Source: Aestuariimicrobium kwangyangense DSM 21549 (GTDB taxonomy: Bacteria > Actinomycetota > Actinomycetes > Propionibacteriales > Propionibacteriaceae). Taken from it: a DNA stretch of 64,000 nucleotides. The position numbers and the translations under genes were made by a program. How positions within the stretch are numbered: position 1 is the stretch's first letter; the number at the start of each line of letters is the position of its first letter. The notes beneath the pieces were generated by a model, which ran no database searches, was not told the DNA's origin, and was given only the letters and a program-made list of their open reading frames with translations. The DNA lies in contig NZ_ATXE01000002.1 in the NCBI RefSeq assembly GCF_000421525.1, positions 372,001 to 436,000 on the forward strand, written 5' to 3'. Shown in pieces: positions 52,733 to 62,939 of the stretch.

Positions 52733-53469
52733 GGGTGAGTCTCCTCTCCGCGGGCTACCCGCAGGGCGTCCTCGAGGGTGAAGTTGCCCACGTACAGGGC
52801 GGTGCCGATGATGGCGCCCTCGACGCCTTCGTCGACCAGGGTTCGCAGACCGGCCAGGTCGCTCAGTCGGGCCACCCCGCCGGAGGCGATGACGGCCGCG
52901 TCGGTGCGCGAGCAGACGTCGCGCAGCAGGTCGAGGTTGGGGCCGGTCAGCATGCCGTCCGAGGCGACGTCGGTGACGACGTAGCGCTGACACCCTGCGG
53001 CGTTGAGGCGGTCGATCGTCTCGTGCAGGTCGCCGCCCTCCTCGGTCCATCCGCGAGCCGCGAGCCGGGTACCACGCACGTCGAGGCCGATCGCGACCCG
53101 GTCGCCGTGCTCCCCGATGATCCGCTCGCACCACTGCGGATTCTCCAGCGCGGCCGTGCCGATGTTGACCCGGCGGGCCCCGGCCGCCAAGGCACGCTCG
53201 AGCGAGGCGTCATCGCGGATGCCGCCGGACAGCTCGACCTTGATGCCGAGCTCACCGACGATCCGGCTGGTCACCTCGGCATTGGAGCCTCGTCCGAAGG
53301 CCGCGTCGAGGTCGACCAGGTGCAGCCATTCGGCGCCGGCCTGCTGCCAGCGCAGGGCAGCAGCCAGTGGGTCACCGAACGTCTTCTCGGAGCCGGCCAC
53401 GCCCTGCACGAGCTGCACGGCCTGGCCGCCCTGGACGTCGACGGCGGGCAGCAGAACAAGATCAGTCAC
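52729..53469 (-). CDS. hisA: Phosphoribosyl isomerase A (HisA, PriA type)
   Basis: A 246-residue (beta-alpha)8 isomerase. [18 protein letters not shown] holds the first catalytic Asp; [15 protein letters not shown] holds the second. [20 protein letters not shown] contains the Arg/Trp loop of the actinobacterial PriA type, which works on both ProFAR (histidine) and PRA (tryptophan); that dual role is family knowledge. Start GTG at 53469, 9 bases after hisB. hisH, normally between hisB and hisA, is absent. Confidence 0.93.
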   Translation of the reverse strand: MTDLVLLPAVDVQGGQAVQLVQGVAGSEKTFGDPLAAALRWQQAGAEWLHLVDLDAAFGRGSNAEVTSRIVGELGIKVELSGGIRDDASLERALAAGARRVNIGTAALENPQWCERIIGEHGDRVAIGLDVRGTRLAARGWTEEGGDLHETIDRLNAAGCQRYVVTDVASDGMLTGPNLDLLRDVCSRTDAAVIASGGVARLSDLAGLRTLVDEGVEGAIIGTALYVGNFTLEDALRVARGEETHP

Positions 53470-53478
53470 GCCATGACC

Positions 53479-54108
53479 CTATAGCGAGCCCTTGGTGCTG
53501 GGCACTCCCTGCACGCGGGGGTCCCGCGAGACAGCGGTGCGCAGGGCCCGGGCCAGGGCCTTGAACTGTGCCTCGACGATGTGGTGCGGGTCACGCCCGG
53601 CAAGCAGGCGCAGGTGCACGCACAGTCCGGCGTTCATGGCCAGGGACTCGACGACGTGACGGGTCATCGAACCGGCGTAGGGAACCCCGGAGCCGCCGAT
53701 CAGCGCGTAGACCTGCCCCTCGGGCTCACCCGAGCACGAGACCCAGGGCCGGCCGGCGACATCGACGACACATTGGGCGAGCGCTTCGTCCAGCGGCACC
53801 ATGGCATCGCCGTACCGGGTGATGCCCCGCTTGTCGCCGAGGGCCTGGCCGAGGGCCTGGCCGATGGCGATGGCGGTGTCCTCGATGCTGTGGTGGCCGT
53901 CGATGTGCAGGTCGCCGGTGGTGGCCACCTCGAGGTCGATCAGCGAGTGCTTCGACAGCGCGGTCAGCATGTGGTCGTAGAAGCCGACCCCCGTCGAGAT
54001 GGACGAGGCACCCGTGCCGTCGAGGTCCAGGCTGACCCGCACCTCGGACTCACTCGTCACGCGGGTGACGGAGCCCGTTCTGGACGAGGGCGTACTGGAC
54101 TCACTCAT
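53479..54108 (-). CDS. hisB: Imidazoleglycerol-phosphate dehydratase
   Basis: A 209-residue Mn-dependent dehydratase. The duplicated metal motifs [14 protein letters not shown] and [18 protein letters not shown] are intact, with GVGFYDHML in between. No phosphatase domain is fused, as usual outside proteobacteria. The ATG overlaps the hisC stop (ATGA). Confidence 0.96.
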   Translation of the reverse strand: MSESSTPSSRTGSVTRVTSESEVRVSLDLDGTGASSISTGVGFYDHMLTALSKHSLIDLEVATTGDLHIDGHHSIEDTAIAIGQALGQALGDKRGITRYGDAMVPLDEALAQCVVDVAGRPWVSCSGEPEGQVYALIGGSGVPYAGSMTRHVVESLAMNAGLCVHLRLLAGRDPHHIVEAQFKALARALRTAVSRDPRVQGVPSTKGSL

Positions 54109-55217
54109 GTGGGCAGCTCCTGGATGGGGGGACGGACGTCGTCGAGGGCAGTCAGGAAGGCAGCCAGCTCGTCAGGGGTTCCAGCCGAGACCCGCAGGAA
54201 CCCTGCGGGGCCAGTCTCGCGGACGAGGACTCCACGGTCCAGCAGTGCCGAGAAGACGGCGTGGCGGTCTGCGAAGCGCCCGAACAGGCAGAAGTTCGCA
54301 TCACTGGGCACCACCTCGTAGCCACGGCGGCGCAGGTCGTGCTGCAGGCGCTGCAACCCGTCCCGCAGTGACTCCACGCGGGCCAGCATCTGGGTCGAGT
54401 GCCGCAGCGCCACCAGGGCCAACGCCTGGGACTGCGCCGACAGGTGGTACGGCAACCGGACGATCCGACAGGCGTCGACCACAGCCGGGTTGGCGACCAG
54501 GTAACCGAGACGTCCACCCGCGAAGGCGAAGGCCTTGCTCATCGTGCGGGTGACCACGAGGCGCGGGTACTTCGGCAGCAGCGCGATGGCCGAGTCCTCG
54601 GGCACGGCCGTGAACTCCTGGTAGGCCTCATCGACCACGACGATGGCCTGGGTGGCGGCACAGATCTCGTCGATCACCTGCACGGCGGTGGTGGTGCCGG
54701 TCGGGTTGTTGGGGGTGGTGATCACCACCACGTCGGCCTCGGTCTCGGCGATCGCTTCGAGCACCAGGGCGGTGCTGACCCTGAAGTCGGCGTCCCGGGG
54801 ACGGGTGACGTAGTCGGTGTGGGTGTTGCGGGCGTACTCGGGGTACATCGAGTAGGTGGGTGAGAACGACAGCACCCTGCGCCCGGGACCACCGAACGCA
54901 CCCATCAGGTGGGTCATCACCTCGTTGGAGCCGTTGGCGACCCAGATGTTGGCCGCCGTCAGCCCGAAGCCGAGGTAACCGGCCAGCGCGGTGCGCAGCT
55001 CGGTCGCCTCCCGGTCGGGGTAGCGGTTGACCTCGCGGGCCAGCCGCTGGACGACCCGGCCCATCTCGTGCACCACGTCGTCCGAGGGCGGGTAGGGGTT
55101 CTCGTTGACGTTGAGCCGCACGGGTACGTCGAGCTGGGGGGCGCCGTAGGGCTCCTCCCCCACCAGTTCGGGGCGCAGTGGCAGCGCGGCCAGGCCGAAG
55201 TCCGAGTCGGGGCTCAT
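54105..55217 (-). CDS. hisC: Histidinol-phosphate aminotransferase
   Basis: A 370-residue fold type I PLP enzyme. [11 protein letters not shown] is the substrate start, [11 protein letters not shown] and VVDEAYQEF the cofactor ring contacts, and [15 protein letters not shown] carries the PLP lysine. [14 protein letters not shown] near the end includes the carboxylate-binding Arg. The ATG at 55217 overlaps the hisD stop; the open frame upstream is antisense-like. Confidence 0.95.
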   Translation of the reverse strand: MSPDSDFGLAALPLRPELVGEEPYGAPQLDVPVRLNVNENPYPPSDDVVHEMGRVVQRLAREVNRYPDREATELRTALAGYLGFGLTAANIWVANGSNEVMTHLMGAFGGPGRRVLSFSPTYSMYPEYARNTHTDYVTRPRDADFRVSTALVLEAIAETEADVVVITTPNNPTGTTTAVQVIDEICAATQAIVVVDEAYQEFTAVPEDSAIALLPKYPRLVVTRTMSKAFAFAGGRLGYLVANPAVVDACRIVRLPYHLSAQSQALALVALRHSTQMLARVESLRDGLQRLQHDLRRRGYEVVPSDANFCLFGRFADRHAVFSALLDRGVLVRETGPAGFLRVSAGTPDELAAFLTALDDVRPPIQELPT

Positions 55218-56518
55218 CGGGTCTGCTCCCGGCGTACGGTGATGGCAGCGGCGTGGGCGTGCAGGTTCTCGGCGCGGGCGAAGGTCTCGACCCGGTCGGC
55301 GACCTCGGCCAACGCCTGGGCGTTGTACTGGATCACCTGCACGGCCTTCATGAAACTGCGCACCCCCAGTCCCGAGGAGTGGCAGGCACACCCGGCGGTG
55401 GGCAGCACGTGGGTCGAGCCCGCCGAGTAGTCGCCCAGTGAGACCGGCGACCACGCGCCGACGAAGATGGCCCCGGCGTTGCGCACCCGGGCGGCCCAGG
55501 ACTCGGGAGACTCGGTCTGGATCTCGAGGTGCTCGGCGGCGTAGGCGTTGACCACGTCGAGACCCTGGTCGAGGTCGGCGACCAGCACGATGGCCGACTG
55601 CTGTCCCGTCAGGGCTGTCGTCACCCGCTCCCGTTGCGGGGTGAGCGCCACCTGGCGGGTGGTCTCGGCCTCGACGGCCCGGGCCAGGTCTTCCGAGTCG
55701 GTGACCAGCACCGAGGCCGCCATCGGGTCGTGCTCGGCCTGGCTGATCAGGTCGGCTGCGACGTGCACCGGGTTGGCGGTGTGGTCGGCGAGGATGGCGA
55801 TCTCGGTGGGGCCGGCCTCGGCGTCGATGCCCACCACCCCGCGCAGCAGTCGCTTGGCTGCCGCGACGTAGATGTTGCCGGGGCCCGTCACCATGTCGAC
55901 GCGGTCACACAGACCCTCCACCCCCAGCGCGAACATGGCGATGGCCTGCGCGCCGCCGACCGCGTAGACCTCGTCGACGCCCAGCAGGTGGCACAGTCCC
56001 AGGATGTTGGGGTGCGGGAGTCCGCCGAAGTCCTTCTGGGGCGGTGAGGCGACGGCGATCGAGCGCACCTTGGCCACCTGGGCGGGGACGACGTTCATGA
56101 TCACCGACGAGGCCAGCGGCGCCAGTCCGCCCGGCACGTAGAGCCCGACCCGGTCGACGGGGATGATCCGCTGGGTCACCTTGGCGCCGGGGGCGACTTC
56201 CACGGTCTCGGACGAGCGCTCCCGCTCCCCCAGTTCGCAGACGGCCCGGCGGCGTGCGATCGACTCGTCGAAGGCGGCGCGCAGGTCGTCGTCCAGTTCG
56301 GCGGCGCACCGCTCCAGGACCTCGGCAGGTACCCGCAGGGAGGGCGGCCGGATGCCGTCGAACTGCTCCGAGAAGCGGATCAGGGCCGTCCGGCCCTCGT
56401 CGCGCACGGCATCGATGATCGGACGGACCCGCTCGACGGCATGCTCGACGTCGAACTCGGCCCGGGGCAGCACCGCAGTCAGGTCGGCCGGTCGATCACG
56501 CAGGTCAAGGGTTCTCAT
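55214..56518 (-). CDS. hisD: Histidinol dehydrogenase
   Basis: A 434-residue Zn/NAD enzyme for the last two steps of histidine synthesis. [56 protein letters not shown] and [12 protein letters not shown] (zinc and catalytic His/Asp) are all present, ending with AITVRR. The ATG at 56518 gives the typical MRTLDL start. A GTG directly before it (56521) is 7 bases from a TAGACT box, so the leaderless start may be that GTG. First gene of the his operon. Confidence 0.95.
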   Translation of the reverse strand: MRTLDLRDRPADLTAVLPRAEFDVEHAVERVRPIIDAVRDEGRTALIRFSEQFDGIRPPSLRVPAEVLERCAAELDDDLRAAFDESIARRRAVCELGERERSSETVEVAPGAKVTQRIIPVDRVGLYVPGGLAPLASSVIMNVVPAQVAKVRSIAVASPPQKDFGGLPHPNILGLCHLLGVDEVYAVGGAQAIAMFALGVEGLCDRVDMVTGPGNIYVAAAKRLLRGVVGIDAEAGPTEIAILADHTANPVHVAADLISQAEHDPMAASVLVTDSEDLARAVEAETTRQVALTPQRERVTTALTGQQSAIVLVADLDQGLDVVNAYAAEHLEIQTESPESWAARVRNAGAIFVGAWSPVSLGDYSAGSTHVLPTAGCACHSSGLGVRSFMKAVQVIQYNAQALAEVADRVETFARAENLHAHAAAITVRREQTR

Positions 56519-56528
56519 CACAGCCACG

Positions 56529-56534
56529 AGTCTA
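56529..56534 (-). promoter_or_regulatory. -10 box of the his operon promoter
   Basis: TAGACT on the minus strand lies 7 bases before the GTG at 56521 and 10 before the ATG at 56518, indicating a leaderless or near-leaderless his transcript. Confidence 0.5.
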
Positions 56535-56569
56535 GGACGGACTCCGTCGGCACCACTACGGTGGGCGGC

Positions 56570-57361
56570 GTGCTGGACTCCTTCATGCCCGTGCCCCTGC
56601 AAGCGTTCGTGGGCTTCGGGACGGTCGCCAATGTGGGCACGATCATGCTGGGCACGACGGTGGGCCTGGTCATCGGACATCGGCTGGACGAGCGCACGCG
56701 GTCGACGCTGATCGACCTGCTGGGCCTGTTCACGTTGATGACCGCCGTGCTCTCCCTGCTGCCGGCCGCCGGGGACCGGTTCTCGCGGGCGGTGTCGGGT
56801 CAACTCGCCCTGATCGTCGTCCTGATCGGGCTTGCCGTCGGCGCCGTGATCGGATCGCTGGTCGGCATCGAGGAGCGGATCGAGCAACTGGGCGTGTGGA
56901 CTCGCGGGCTGCTGGCGCGCGGTGGCGCCGCCGGGGACCAGGACGTGGTCGACCGGCACCGGTTCGTGCAGGCCTTCCTGACCTCGACCCTGCTGTTCTG
57001 CGTCGGACCGATGACCGTGCTGGGTTCCCTGTCGGACGGGCTGGGCACGGGTCAGCACGTCCTGCTCACCAAGGCGCTGATGGACGGTGTCGCCTCCATC
57101 GCGCTGGCCTCGGCGATGGGTGCCGGGGTTTACCTCTCGGCCGCGGGGGTGCTCGTCGTGCAGGGACTGCTCACTGCTGGCGGATGGTGGCTGGGTCGTC
57201 TGCTGGATGCCGCGCAGATCGACTCCCTGTCGATCGCCGGAGGGGTCATCCTGCTGGGACTTGGGCTACGGCTGCTCGACATCCGACAGGTACGGGTTGC
57301 CGACCTGACCCCCGGCCTGGTGATGGCGCCGCTGCTGTTCAGCCTCGCGCGCCTGCTCTGA
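56570..57361 (+). CDS. DUF554 family membrane protein
   Basis: A 263-residue integral membrane protein with about six or seven helices. [31 protein letters not shown]-like [20 protein letters not shown] and [31 protein letters not shown] are DUF554 signatures, related to the YdfK/YqgA group and of unknown role. The GTG at 56570 is used; an ATG five codons later is possible. Divergent from hisD; its last 96 bases overlap the 3' end of the gene on the other strand. Confidence 0.85.
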   Translation: MLDSFMPVPLQAFVGFGTVANVGTIMLGTTVGLVIGHRLDERTRSTLIDLLGLFTLMTAVLSLLPAAGDRFSRAVSGQLALIVVLIGLAVGAVIGSLVGIEERIEQLGVWTRGLLARGGAAGDQDVVDRHRFVQAFLTSTLLFCVGPMTVLGSLSDGLGTGQHVLLTKALMDGVASIALASAMGAGVYLSAAGVLVVQGLLTAGGWWLGRLLDAAQIDSLSIAGGVILLGLGLRLLDIRQVRVADLTPGLVMAPLLFSLARLL

Positions 57362-58048
57362 ACCGGGGGCCTCGACCTGGCGTCGTTGGTTCGCCCGTTG
57401 CTGCTGGACGATCAGCGCCTCCGTCATCCGCCGGTGGGCCCGGCGCAGGCGGAGTCGGGTGAGCGGTCCCGGCCCGGACTCGTCATCGGTCAGCGAGGAC
57501 GCAGCCAGCACCGGTAGCACCGCACCGAAGGGCCACACGGCCAGCGCATCCTTGGCCCTCAGGGCCAACTCGATCGAGATCTGGTCGCCGGCCTTGGCGG
57601 CGGCAATCCGCGAGGCGAAGTCGCCGGAGTCGAGGAAGATCCCGAACCCCCAGGCCAACAGGCCGGCCAGACAGGACCCCACCACGGCCAGGGGCACGAC
57701 CGGCCAGCCCTGTCGTCCGTGCCGGATCCAGGCCAACCAGCCGATCAGGGCACCACCGACCAGACCGATCACCGAGAACCAGGCGTCGGCGCCGAAGAAC
57801 TGCGCGAGCCCCCGTTCGGTGGTGGTGGCGACCGAGTCGTTGCCCATCACGTAGACGGGTCGGACCACCACCACATTCCAGACGAACCCGGCCAGCAACC
57901 CGCCCACCAGGCAGACCAGTGCGAACAGTCCCAACCCGCGGGCCACCCGCGAGACCTGACCCTGCGGGTCGACGAAGGCTCGCGGCGCCTCGGCCTGCTC
58001 GGTCAGCAGGCTGCGCGGGGGCAGGTCGGACTCGCTCACACCGGTCAC
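57266..58048 (-). CDS. DUF2567-like membrane protein
   Basis: A 260-residue protein with four predicted membrane helices (about 38-60, 90-108, 117-138, 165-185), the block VVVRPVYVMGNDSVAT between the first two, and a charged, Gln/Arg-rich cytoplasmic C-terminus. It resembles uncharacterised actinobacterial DUF2567 proteins found near dnaE; the assignment is tentative. It starts one base after the dnaE stop and overlaps the convergent DUF554 gene by 96 bases. Confidence 0.72.
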   Translation of the reverse strand: MTGVSESDLPPRSLLTEQAEAPRAFVDPQGQVSRVARGLGLFALVCLVGGLLAGFVWNVVVVRPVYVMGNDSVATTTERGLAQFFGADAWFSVIGLVGGALIGWLAWIRHGRQGWPVVPLAVVGSCLAGLLAWGFGIFLDSGDFASRIAAAKAGDQISIELALRAKDALAVWPFGAVLPVLAASSLTDDESGPGPLTRLRLRRAHRRMTEALIVQQQRANQRRQVEAPGSEQAREAEQQRRHHQAGGQVGNPYLSDVEQP

Positions 58049-58049
58049 C

Positions 58050-61000
58050 CTAGGCCACGCACGAAGGACCGAGCAGCGCCTTCAGGTCGGCCACCAGGGG
58101 CGGCGAGGCCTGCACGCGCAGTCGCTCGTCCAGCCTGAAGGTGGTGACCTTCTCACGGGAGACCAGCCGCAGCCGCACCTCCGACATGCCCGGGTGGCGA
58201 CCCAGCACCTCACGCAGACGGCCCACCACCTCGGGAGTGCAGCGCACGGTGGGCAGTTGCAGGGTCAGAGGGCCGTTGTGGGCCTGCTGGTCGACGTCCG
58301 GAGCCGAGATCTCGATGGCCGACAACGAGACACGATCCTCACCGCGACGGATGCGTCCCTTGACCCGCAGCACGGTGTCGGGGGCCAGCAGCAGGGCGTA
58401 CTGCTGGAAGGCCTTGTTGAACACCAGCACCTCGAGTCCCGACTCCAGGTCCTCGAGGGTGACCGCCGCCCACAGTTCGCCGCGCTTGTTCTGCCGTCGG
58501 GTCACGGAGGTGACCAGTCCGCAGACGGTGAGGGTCGAGCCGTCTGCGGGACCGTCCTCGTCCAGCGCCCTGGCAATGGTGGTGTCCCGGTTCGCGGCCA
58601 GCACGTGCTCGAGGCCCTGCAGCGGGTGGTCGGAGACGTAGAGGCCCAACATCTCGCGCTCGAACGCCAGTTTGGTGCGCTTGTCCCAGTCCTCGACCTC
58701 GGGGATGGCACGTCCCGAGAACCCGCTGGGGGGGTCGGTCGCCTCGTCCAGCCCGAAGCCGAAGTCGAAGGAGTCCTGGCCGTTGGCCTCGTTGCGCTTG
58801 AGGTCGGTGACCTCGTCGATCGCACCCTCGAAGATCTCCATCAGGGCGCGTCGCGGGTGGCCCATCGAGTCGAAGGCACCCGCCTTGATCAGGGACTCGA
58901 CGGTGCGCTTGTTGCAGACACTGAGCGGCACCTGGTCGAGGAAGGCGTTGAAGTCGGACGGTTCACCGTGCTCGGTCCGGGCCTCGACGATGGAGGCGAC
59001 CACGTTCTCACCCACGTTGCGGATGGCGGCCAGCCCGAAGCGGATGTCGTCGCCGACGGCGGAGAACTCGGCCTCGGAGCTGTTCACGTCGGGCGGCAAC
59101 ACCTTGATGCCCATCGAACGGGTGTCGGCCAGGTAGATGGCCATCTTGTCCTTGTCGTCGCCGACGCTGGTCAACAGAGCGGCGCCGAACTCGGCCGGGT
59201 AGTTGGCCTTCAGGTAGGCGGTCCAGTACGAGACCAGCCCGTAACCGGCGGTGTGCGACTTGTTGAACGCGTAGCCCGAGAAGGGAAGCATCACGTCCCA
59301 GAGGGCCTGGGTGGCGGCGGGCGACCATCCGTTGGCGCTCATCCCGGCCTTGAAGTTGTCGAATTCCTTGGCGAGGATCTCGGGCTTCTTCTTGCCCATC
59401 GCCCGCCGCAGCAGGTCCGCGCCGCCGAGGGTGTACCCGGCGAGGTCACGGGCCACGGCCATGATCTGCTCCTGGTAGACCATCAGGTGGTAGGTCGTGC
59501 CCAGGATGGGCTCCAGCGCATCCTTCAACTCCGGGTGGATCGGAGTGATCGGTTGGCGCCCGTTCTTGCGGGCCGCGTAGTTGATGTGTGCGTTGGCGGC
59601 CATCGGACCCGGCCGGTACAGCGCCAACACGGCGGCAATGTCCTCGAATCGGGTGGGCGCCATCAGCCGCAACAGGCTGCGCATGGGCCCACCGTCGAGC
59701 TGGAAGACTCCGAGGGTGTCACCGCGGGCCAGCAGTTCGAAGGTCTTCTCGTCCTCCAGCGGGATGTTCTCGCAGGCGAGGTCGATGCCCCGGTTGGCGC
59801 GGATGATCGACAGGGCGTGGTCGATGATGCCGAGGTTGCGCAGGCCGAGGAAGTCCATCTTCATCAGCCCCATCTCCTCGAGCTGGGGATAGGCGAAGCC
59901 CGCGATGATGGTGCCGTCCTTGTCGCGGCGGTGCAGCGGGATCAGGTCGAGCAGCGGCGCCGACGAGAGGATGAACGCGCAGGCGTGCACGCCGGTGCCG
60001 CGCATGGCGCCCTCGAGCCCCAGCCCGGTCTCGACCACCTGCCGCACGTCGGGGTCGGTGTCGAACAGGGCCCTGAACTCCGCACCCTCGGCGTAGCGCT
60101 CGTGCTTCTCGTTGAACAGGTCCTTCAGGGGCACGTCCTTGCCCATCACCGCGGGCGGCATGGCCTTGGTGATCTTCTCGCCCAGCGAGAACGGGTGGCC
60201 CAGGATGCGGTTGGCGTCCTTGATGGCTGCCTTGGCCTTGATGGTCGAGAAGGTGTTGACCTGGCTGGTGAACTCGGCGCCGTACTTGGTGGTGACGTAG
60301 TCGATGATCTTGTCGCGCTGGCGGTCGTCGAAGTCGAGGTCGACGTCGGGGGGGTTGATGCGTTCGGGGTTGAGGAAGCGTTCGAACAGCAGGGCGTGCT
60401 CGATCGGGTCGAGTTCGGTGATGCGGGTCAGGTAGGCGATCATCGAACCGGTCGCGGACCCTCGTCCGGGGCCCACCGCTACGCCCATGTCACGGGCGGC
60501 CTGACAGATGTCGGAGACCACCAGGAAGTAGGCCGAGAAGCCGAGCGGCTCGATCACGGCCAACTCGGTCTCGATGCGCTCCAGCACCTCGGGTGACGGG
60601 TTGTCGCCGAACCTCAGCTTCACACCCTCGTCGACCTTCTTGCGCAGCCACGAGTTCTGGGTCTCGCCCTCGGGAACCTTGAACTGGGGCATGCGGTCGA
60701 CGTGGGCGAAGACCTCGTCGTAGGGCTCGACCATCTCGGCGACCAGCAGGGTGTTGTCGGCGGCCTCGGGCAGTTCCCGGAAGAGGTCGCGCATCTGCTG
60801 GGAGGACTTGATGTAGTAGCCCGAACCGTTGAAGCGGAAGCGCTTCTCGTCGTCCTTGTTGCGGCCCACCCCCACGCACAGCAGGTCGTCGTGGGCGTTG
60901 GCCTGCTCCTCGGTGACGTAGTGGGAGTCGTTGGTGAGCAACAACGGGATGCCGAGGTCGCGGTGCAGGCGCATCAGGTCTTCGCGCACCTCGCGCTCGA

Positions 61001-61613
61001 TCGGGACCCCGTGCTCCATCAGTTCTATGAAGTAGTTCTCGGCGCCGAAGATGTCGCGGTAGTCGGCGGCGGCCTGGCGGGCCTTGTCGTACTGACCCAG
61101 CCGGAGTCTGGTCTGCACCTCACCGGAGGGACAGCCGGTGGTGGCGATGATGCCCTCGTGGTGGGTGTCGATCAGTTCCCGGTCCATGCGGGGCTTCATG
61201 TAGTAGCCCTCGAAGCTGGCCAAGGACGACAACCGGAACAGGTTGTGCAGCCCAGAGGCGTTCTTCGCCCACATCGTCATGTGGGTGTAGCGGCCGCCAC
61301 CGGAGACGTCCTTGCCGCCCTCGGCGTCAGGATCGGAGGGATCGCGGCGTCCGCCGTCGGCCCAGTACTCCTGCACCCGGGAGAAGCGGGACGAGGGTGC
61401 CACGTAGGCCTCGATGCCGATGATCGGCTTGACCGCATGGTTCTTCGAGGTCTGGAAGAACTCGTAGGCGCCGAACATGTTGCCGTGGTCGCTCATGGCG
61501 ACCGCAGGCATGCCGAGTCGTTCGACCTCGGCGAACAGCTGCTTGTTCTTCGCCAGCCCGTCGAGCGTCGAGTACTCGGTGTGCACGTGCAGGTGGACGA
61601 AGTTGTCAGCCAT
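58050..61613 (-). CDS. dnaE: DNA polymerase III alpha subunit (DnaE1)
   Basis: 1187 residues, the replicative polymerase. The ATG at 61613 gives MADNFVHLHVHTEYSTLDG, the family start. The N-terminal PHP domain keeps its metal ligands: H9, H11, D18, H43 and E68 match the spacing of Mycobacterium DnaE1 H14, H16, D23, H48, E73, and GCPSGEV and TNDSHYV supply later ones. This suggests PHP proofreading. The catalytic acids are in PDVDLDFDD (about 418-426), followed by helix-hairpin-helix and OB domains. Its start overlaps the end of the MFS gene by 8 bases. Confidence 0.96.
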   Translation of the reverse strand: MADNFVHLHVHTEYSTLDGLAKNKQLFAEVERLGMPAVAMSDHGNMFGAYEFFQTSKNHAVKPIIGIEAYVAPSSRFSRVQEYWADGGRRDPSDPDAEGGKDVSGGGRYTHMTMWAKNASGLHNLFRLSSLASFEGYYMKPRMDRELIDTHHEGIIATTGCPSGEVQTRLRLGQYDKARQAAADYRDIFGAENYFIELMEHGVPIEREVREDLMRLHRDLGIPLLLTNDSHYVTEEQANAHDDLLCVGVGRNKDDEKRFRFNGSGYYIKSSQQMRDLFRELPEAADNTLLVAEMVEPYDEVFAHVDRMPQFKVPEGETQNSWLRKKVDEGVKLRFGDNPSPEVLERIETELAVIEPLGFSAYFLVVSDICQAARDMGVAVGPGRGSATGSMIAYLTRITELDPIEHALLFERFLNPERINPPDVDLDFDDRQRDKIIDYVTTKYGAEFTSQVNTFSTIKAKAAIKDANRILGHPFSLGEKITKAMPPAVMGKDVPLKDLFNEKHERYAEGAEFRALFDTDPDVRQVVETGLGLEGAMRGTGVHACAFILSSAPLLDLIPLHRRDKDGTIIAGFAYPQLEEMGLMKMDFLGLRNLGIIDHALSIIRANRGIDLACENIPLEDEKTFELLARGDTLGVFQLDGGPMRSLLRLMAPTRFEDIAAVLALYRPGPMAANAHINYAARKNGRQPITPIHPELKDALEPILGTTYHLMVYQEQIMAVARDLAGYTLGGADLLRRAMGKKKPEILAKEFDNFKAGMSANGWSPAATQALWDVMLPFSGYAFNKSHTAGYGLVSYWTAYLKANYPAEFGAALLTSVGDDKDKMAIYLADTRSMGIKVLPPDVNSSEAEFSAVGDDIRFGLAAIRNVGENVVASIVEARTEHGEPSDFNAFLDQVPLSVCNKRTVESLIKAGAFDSMGHPRRALMEIFEGAIDEVTDLKRNEANGQDSFDFGFGLDEATDPPSGFSGRAIPEVEDWDKRTKLAFEREMLGLYVSDHPLQGLEHVLAANRDTTIARALDEDGPADGSTLTVCGLVTSVTRRQNKRGELWAAVTLEDLESGLEVLVFNKAFQQYALLLAPDTVLRVKGRIRRGEDRVSLSAIEISAPDVDQQAHNGPLTLQLPTVRCTPEVVGRLREVLGRHPGMSEVRLRLVSREKVTTFRLDERLRVQASPPLVADLKALLGPSCVA

Positions 61614-62853
61614 CGATGGCGGCCTTCCGGTCAGCGGGGCGGCGAAGGGTGAGAGACCCACTGTAGTGCCGACCGCTGACAACCCGATGGACGACCAACG
61701 CCCCGACCAGGATCACCGCGGACACGACCGGGAGGTGCTCGGGTCCGGCCCCGGCCGCCAGGGTGAGGCCACCGAGACCCCCTCCCAGGGCGTTGCCGAG
61801 GGAGATGGCGCTGGCATTGAGGGCCATCACGATGGGCGCTGACTGGGGCGCCATCGCCGCCAGCCTGGCCTGCTGGGGAACCGCGGCTCCCCCGTTGCCG
61901 ATGCCGCACACGAAGAACCAGACCAGCCCCAGCACCCCCAGACCCAGTCCCGCCCCCAGTCGGGCTCCCAGCAGGAACACCACCGAACCGAACACCGCGT
62001 TCACGAGCAGACCGGTGAGCACCACCGTCAGTACCCGGACCGGGGTGTGACGGTCGGCCAGGCGTCCGGTGAAGGCGTTGCCCAGCATGCTGGCCGCGCC
62101 GTAGCCGAACATGATCAGGATGATCGCCCAGCCCAACGGGAAGTACGGACGAAGGATCAGCGCGGCAAAGGTGAAGCACGCGTAGCTGGACGACAGGATC
62201 CCGATGGTGACCAGGAGCGCCACCACCAGGCGCGGCTGTCGGAGCGGGGCGAGACGCTCGGCCAGGGTGGTGCTGGGCAGGTGCAGGTGCGGCAGCCGGG
62301 CCAGAATCCCCAGCAGGGCGACGGTTCCCACAGCGGCCACCATCACCAGCGGGAACCGCCAGTTCGACTGACCCAGCAGCAGTCCCACGGGCACCCCGAG
62401 GGCGGTTGCCGTCATCCAGCCCCCGAGCACGAACGACAGCGCCCGGCCGCGCTGGTCGGGCGGGGCGAGGTGGATGACGTAGCTGGTGATGGCTGCGCTG
62501 AGCAGGCTGCCACCCAGGGCCGACACCACCCGGCCGGCCAGCGCCACCGAGAAATCGGGCGCGAGCGCCACGATGACATTGCCGACCACGAACACCGCCA
62601 ACGCGACCGTGATGGTTCGCCGTCGCTCCCATCCGCTGGTGAAGGTGCCGAGCAGGGGTCCGGCGAAGGCGGAGGTGAGCGCGAACACGCTGACCAGTTG
62701 CCCGGCGAGGGCGTTGCTGACGCCGAGGTCGGTCGAGATGGTGGGCAACAGCCCGGCGAGCACGTACCCGTCGATGCCGGTGGAGAACCCGGCCACCGCG
62801 AGCCAGATCAGGGCGTGGTAGGGCAGCCGGGCGACGGGCGTGGGTTCGGACAC
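61606..62853 (-). CDS. MFS transporter (DHA1-like exporter)
   Basis: 415 residues with 12 predicted membrane helices. FSTGIDGYVLAGLLPTI and GTFTSGWERRRT (motif A region, loop 2-3), ALAGRVVSALGGSLL and GGWMTATALGVPVGLLLGQ (motif C-like, helix 5) place it among drug-proton antiporters; the substrate is unknown. The frame is open to 62934, but a GTG at 62853 lies 7 bases after a TAATGT box and gives a short cytoplasmic start, so it is preferred. It overlaps dnaE by 8 bases. Confidence 0.82.
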   Translation of the reverse strand: MSEPTPVARLPYHALIWLAVAGFSTGIDGYVLAGLLPTISTDLGVSNALAGQLVSVFALTSAFAGPLLGTFTSGWERRRTITVALAVFVVGNVIVALAPDFSVALAGRVVSALGGSLLSAAITSYVIHLAPPDQRGRALSFVLGGWMTATALGVPVGLLLGQSNWRFPLVMVAAVGTVALLGILARLPHLHLPSTTLAERLAPLRQPRLVVALLVTIGILSSSYACFTFAALILRPYFPLGWAIILIMFGYGAASMLGNAFTGRLADRHTPVRVLTVVLTGLLVNAVFGSVVFLLGARLGAGLGLGVLGLVWFFVCGIGNGGAAVPQQARLAAMAPQSAPIVMALNASAISLGNALGGGLGGLTLAAGAGPEHLPVVSAVILVGALVVHRVVSGRHYSGSLTLRRPADRKAAIDG

Positions 62854-62860
62854 CGTCAGC

Positions 62861-62866
62861 ACATTA
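62861..62866 (-). promoter_or_regulatory. -10 box of a probable leaderless MFS promoter
   Basis: TAATGT on the minus strand, exactly 7 bases before the GTG at 62853, the same geometry as at ruvC, hisD and the DUF222 gene. Confidence 0.45.
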
Positions 62867-62939
62867 TCGACGCCGGCGCTCCCCCGAGGATCGACACCTG
62901 GGTTGGTGGATGGCCGGTCATTCCTGGTGATCACCTGAC

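Noticed and set aside
61610-61619. CCATCGATGG palindrome over the dnaE start codon as an operator
   Set aside because: A 10-base palindrome containing ATG/CAT is easily produced by chance and no repeat of it was seen nearby.
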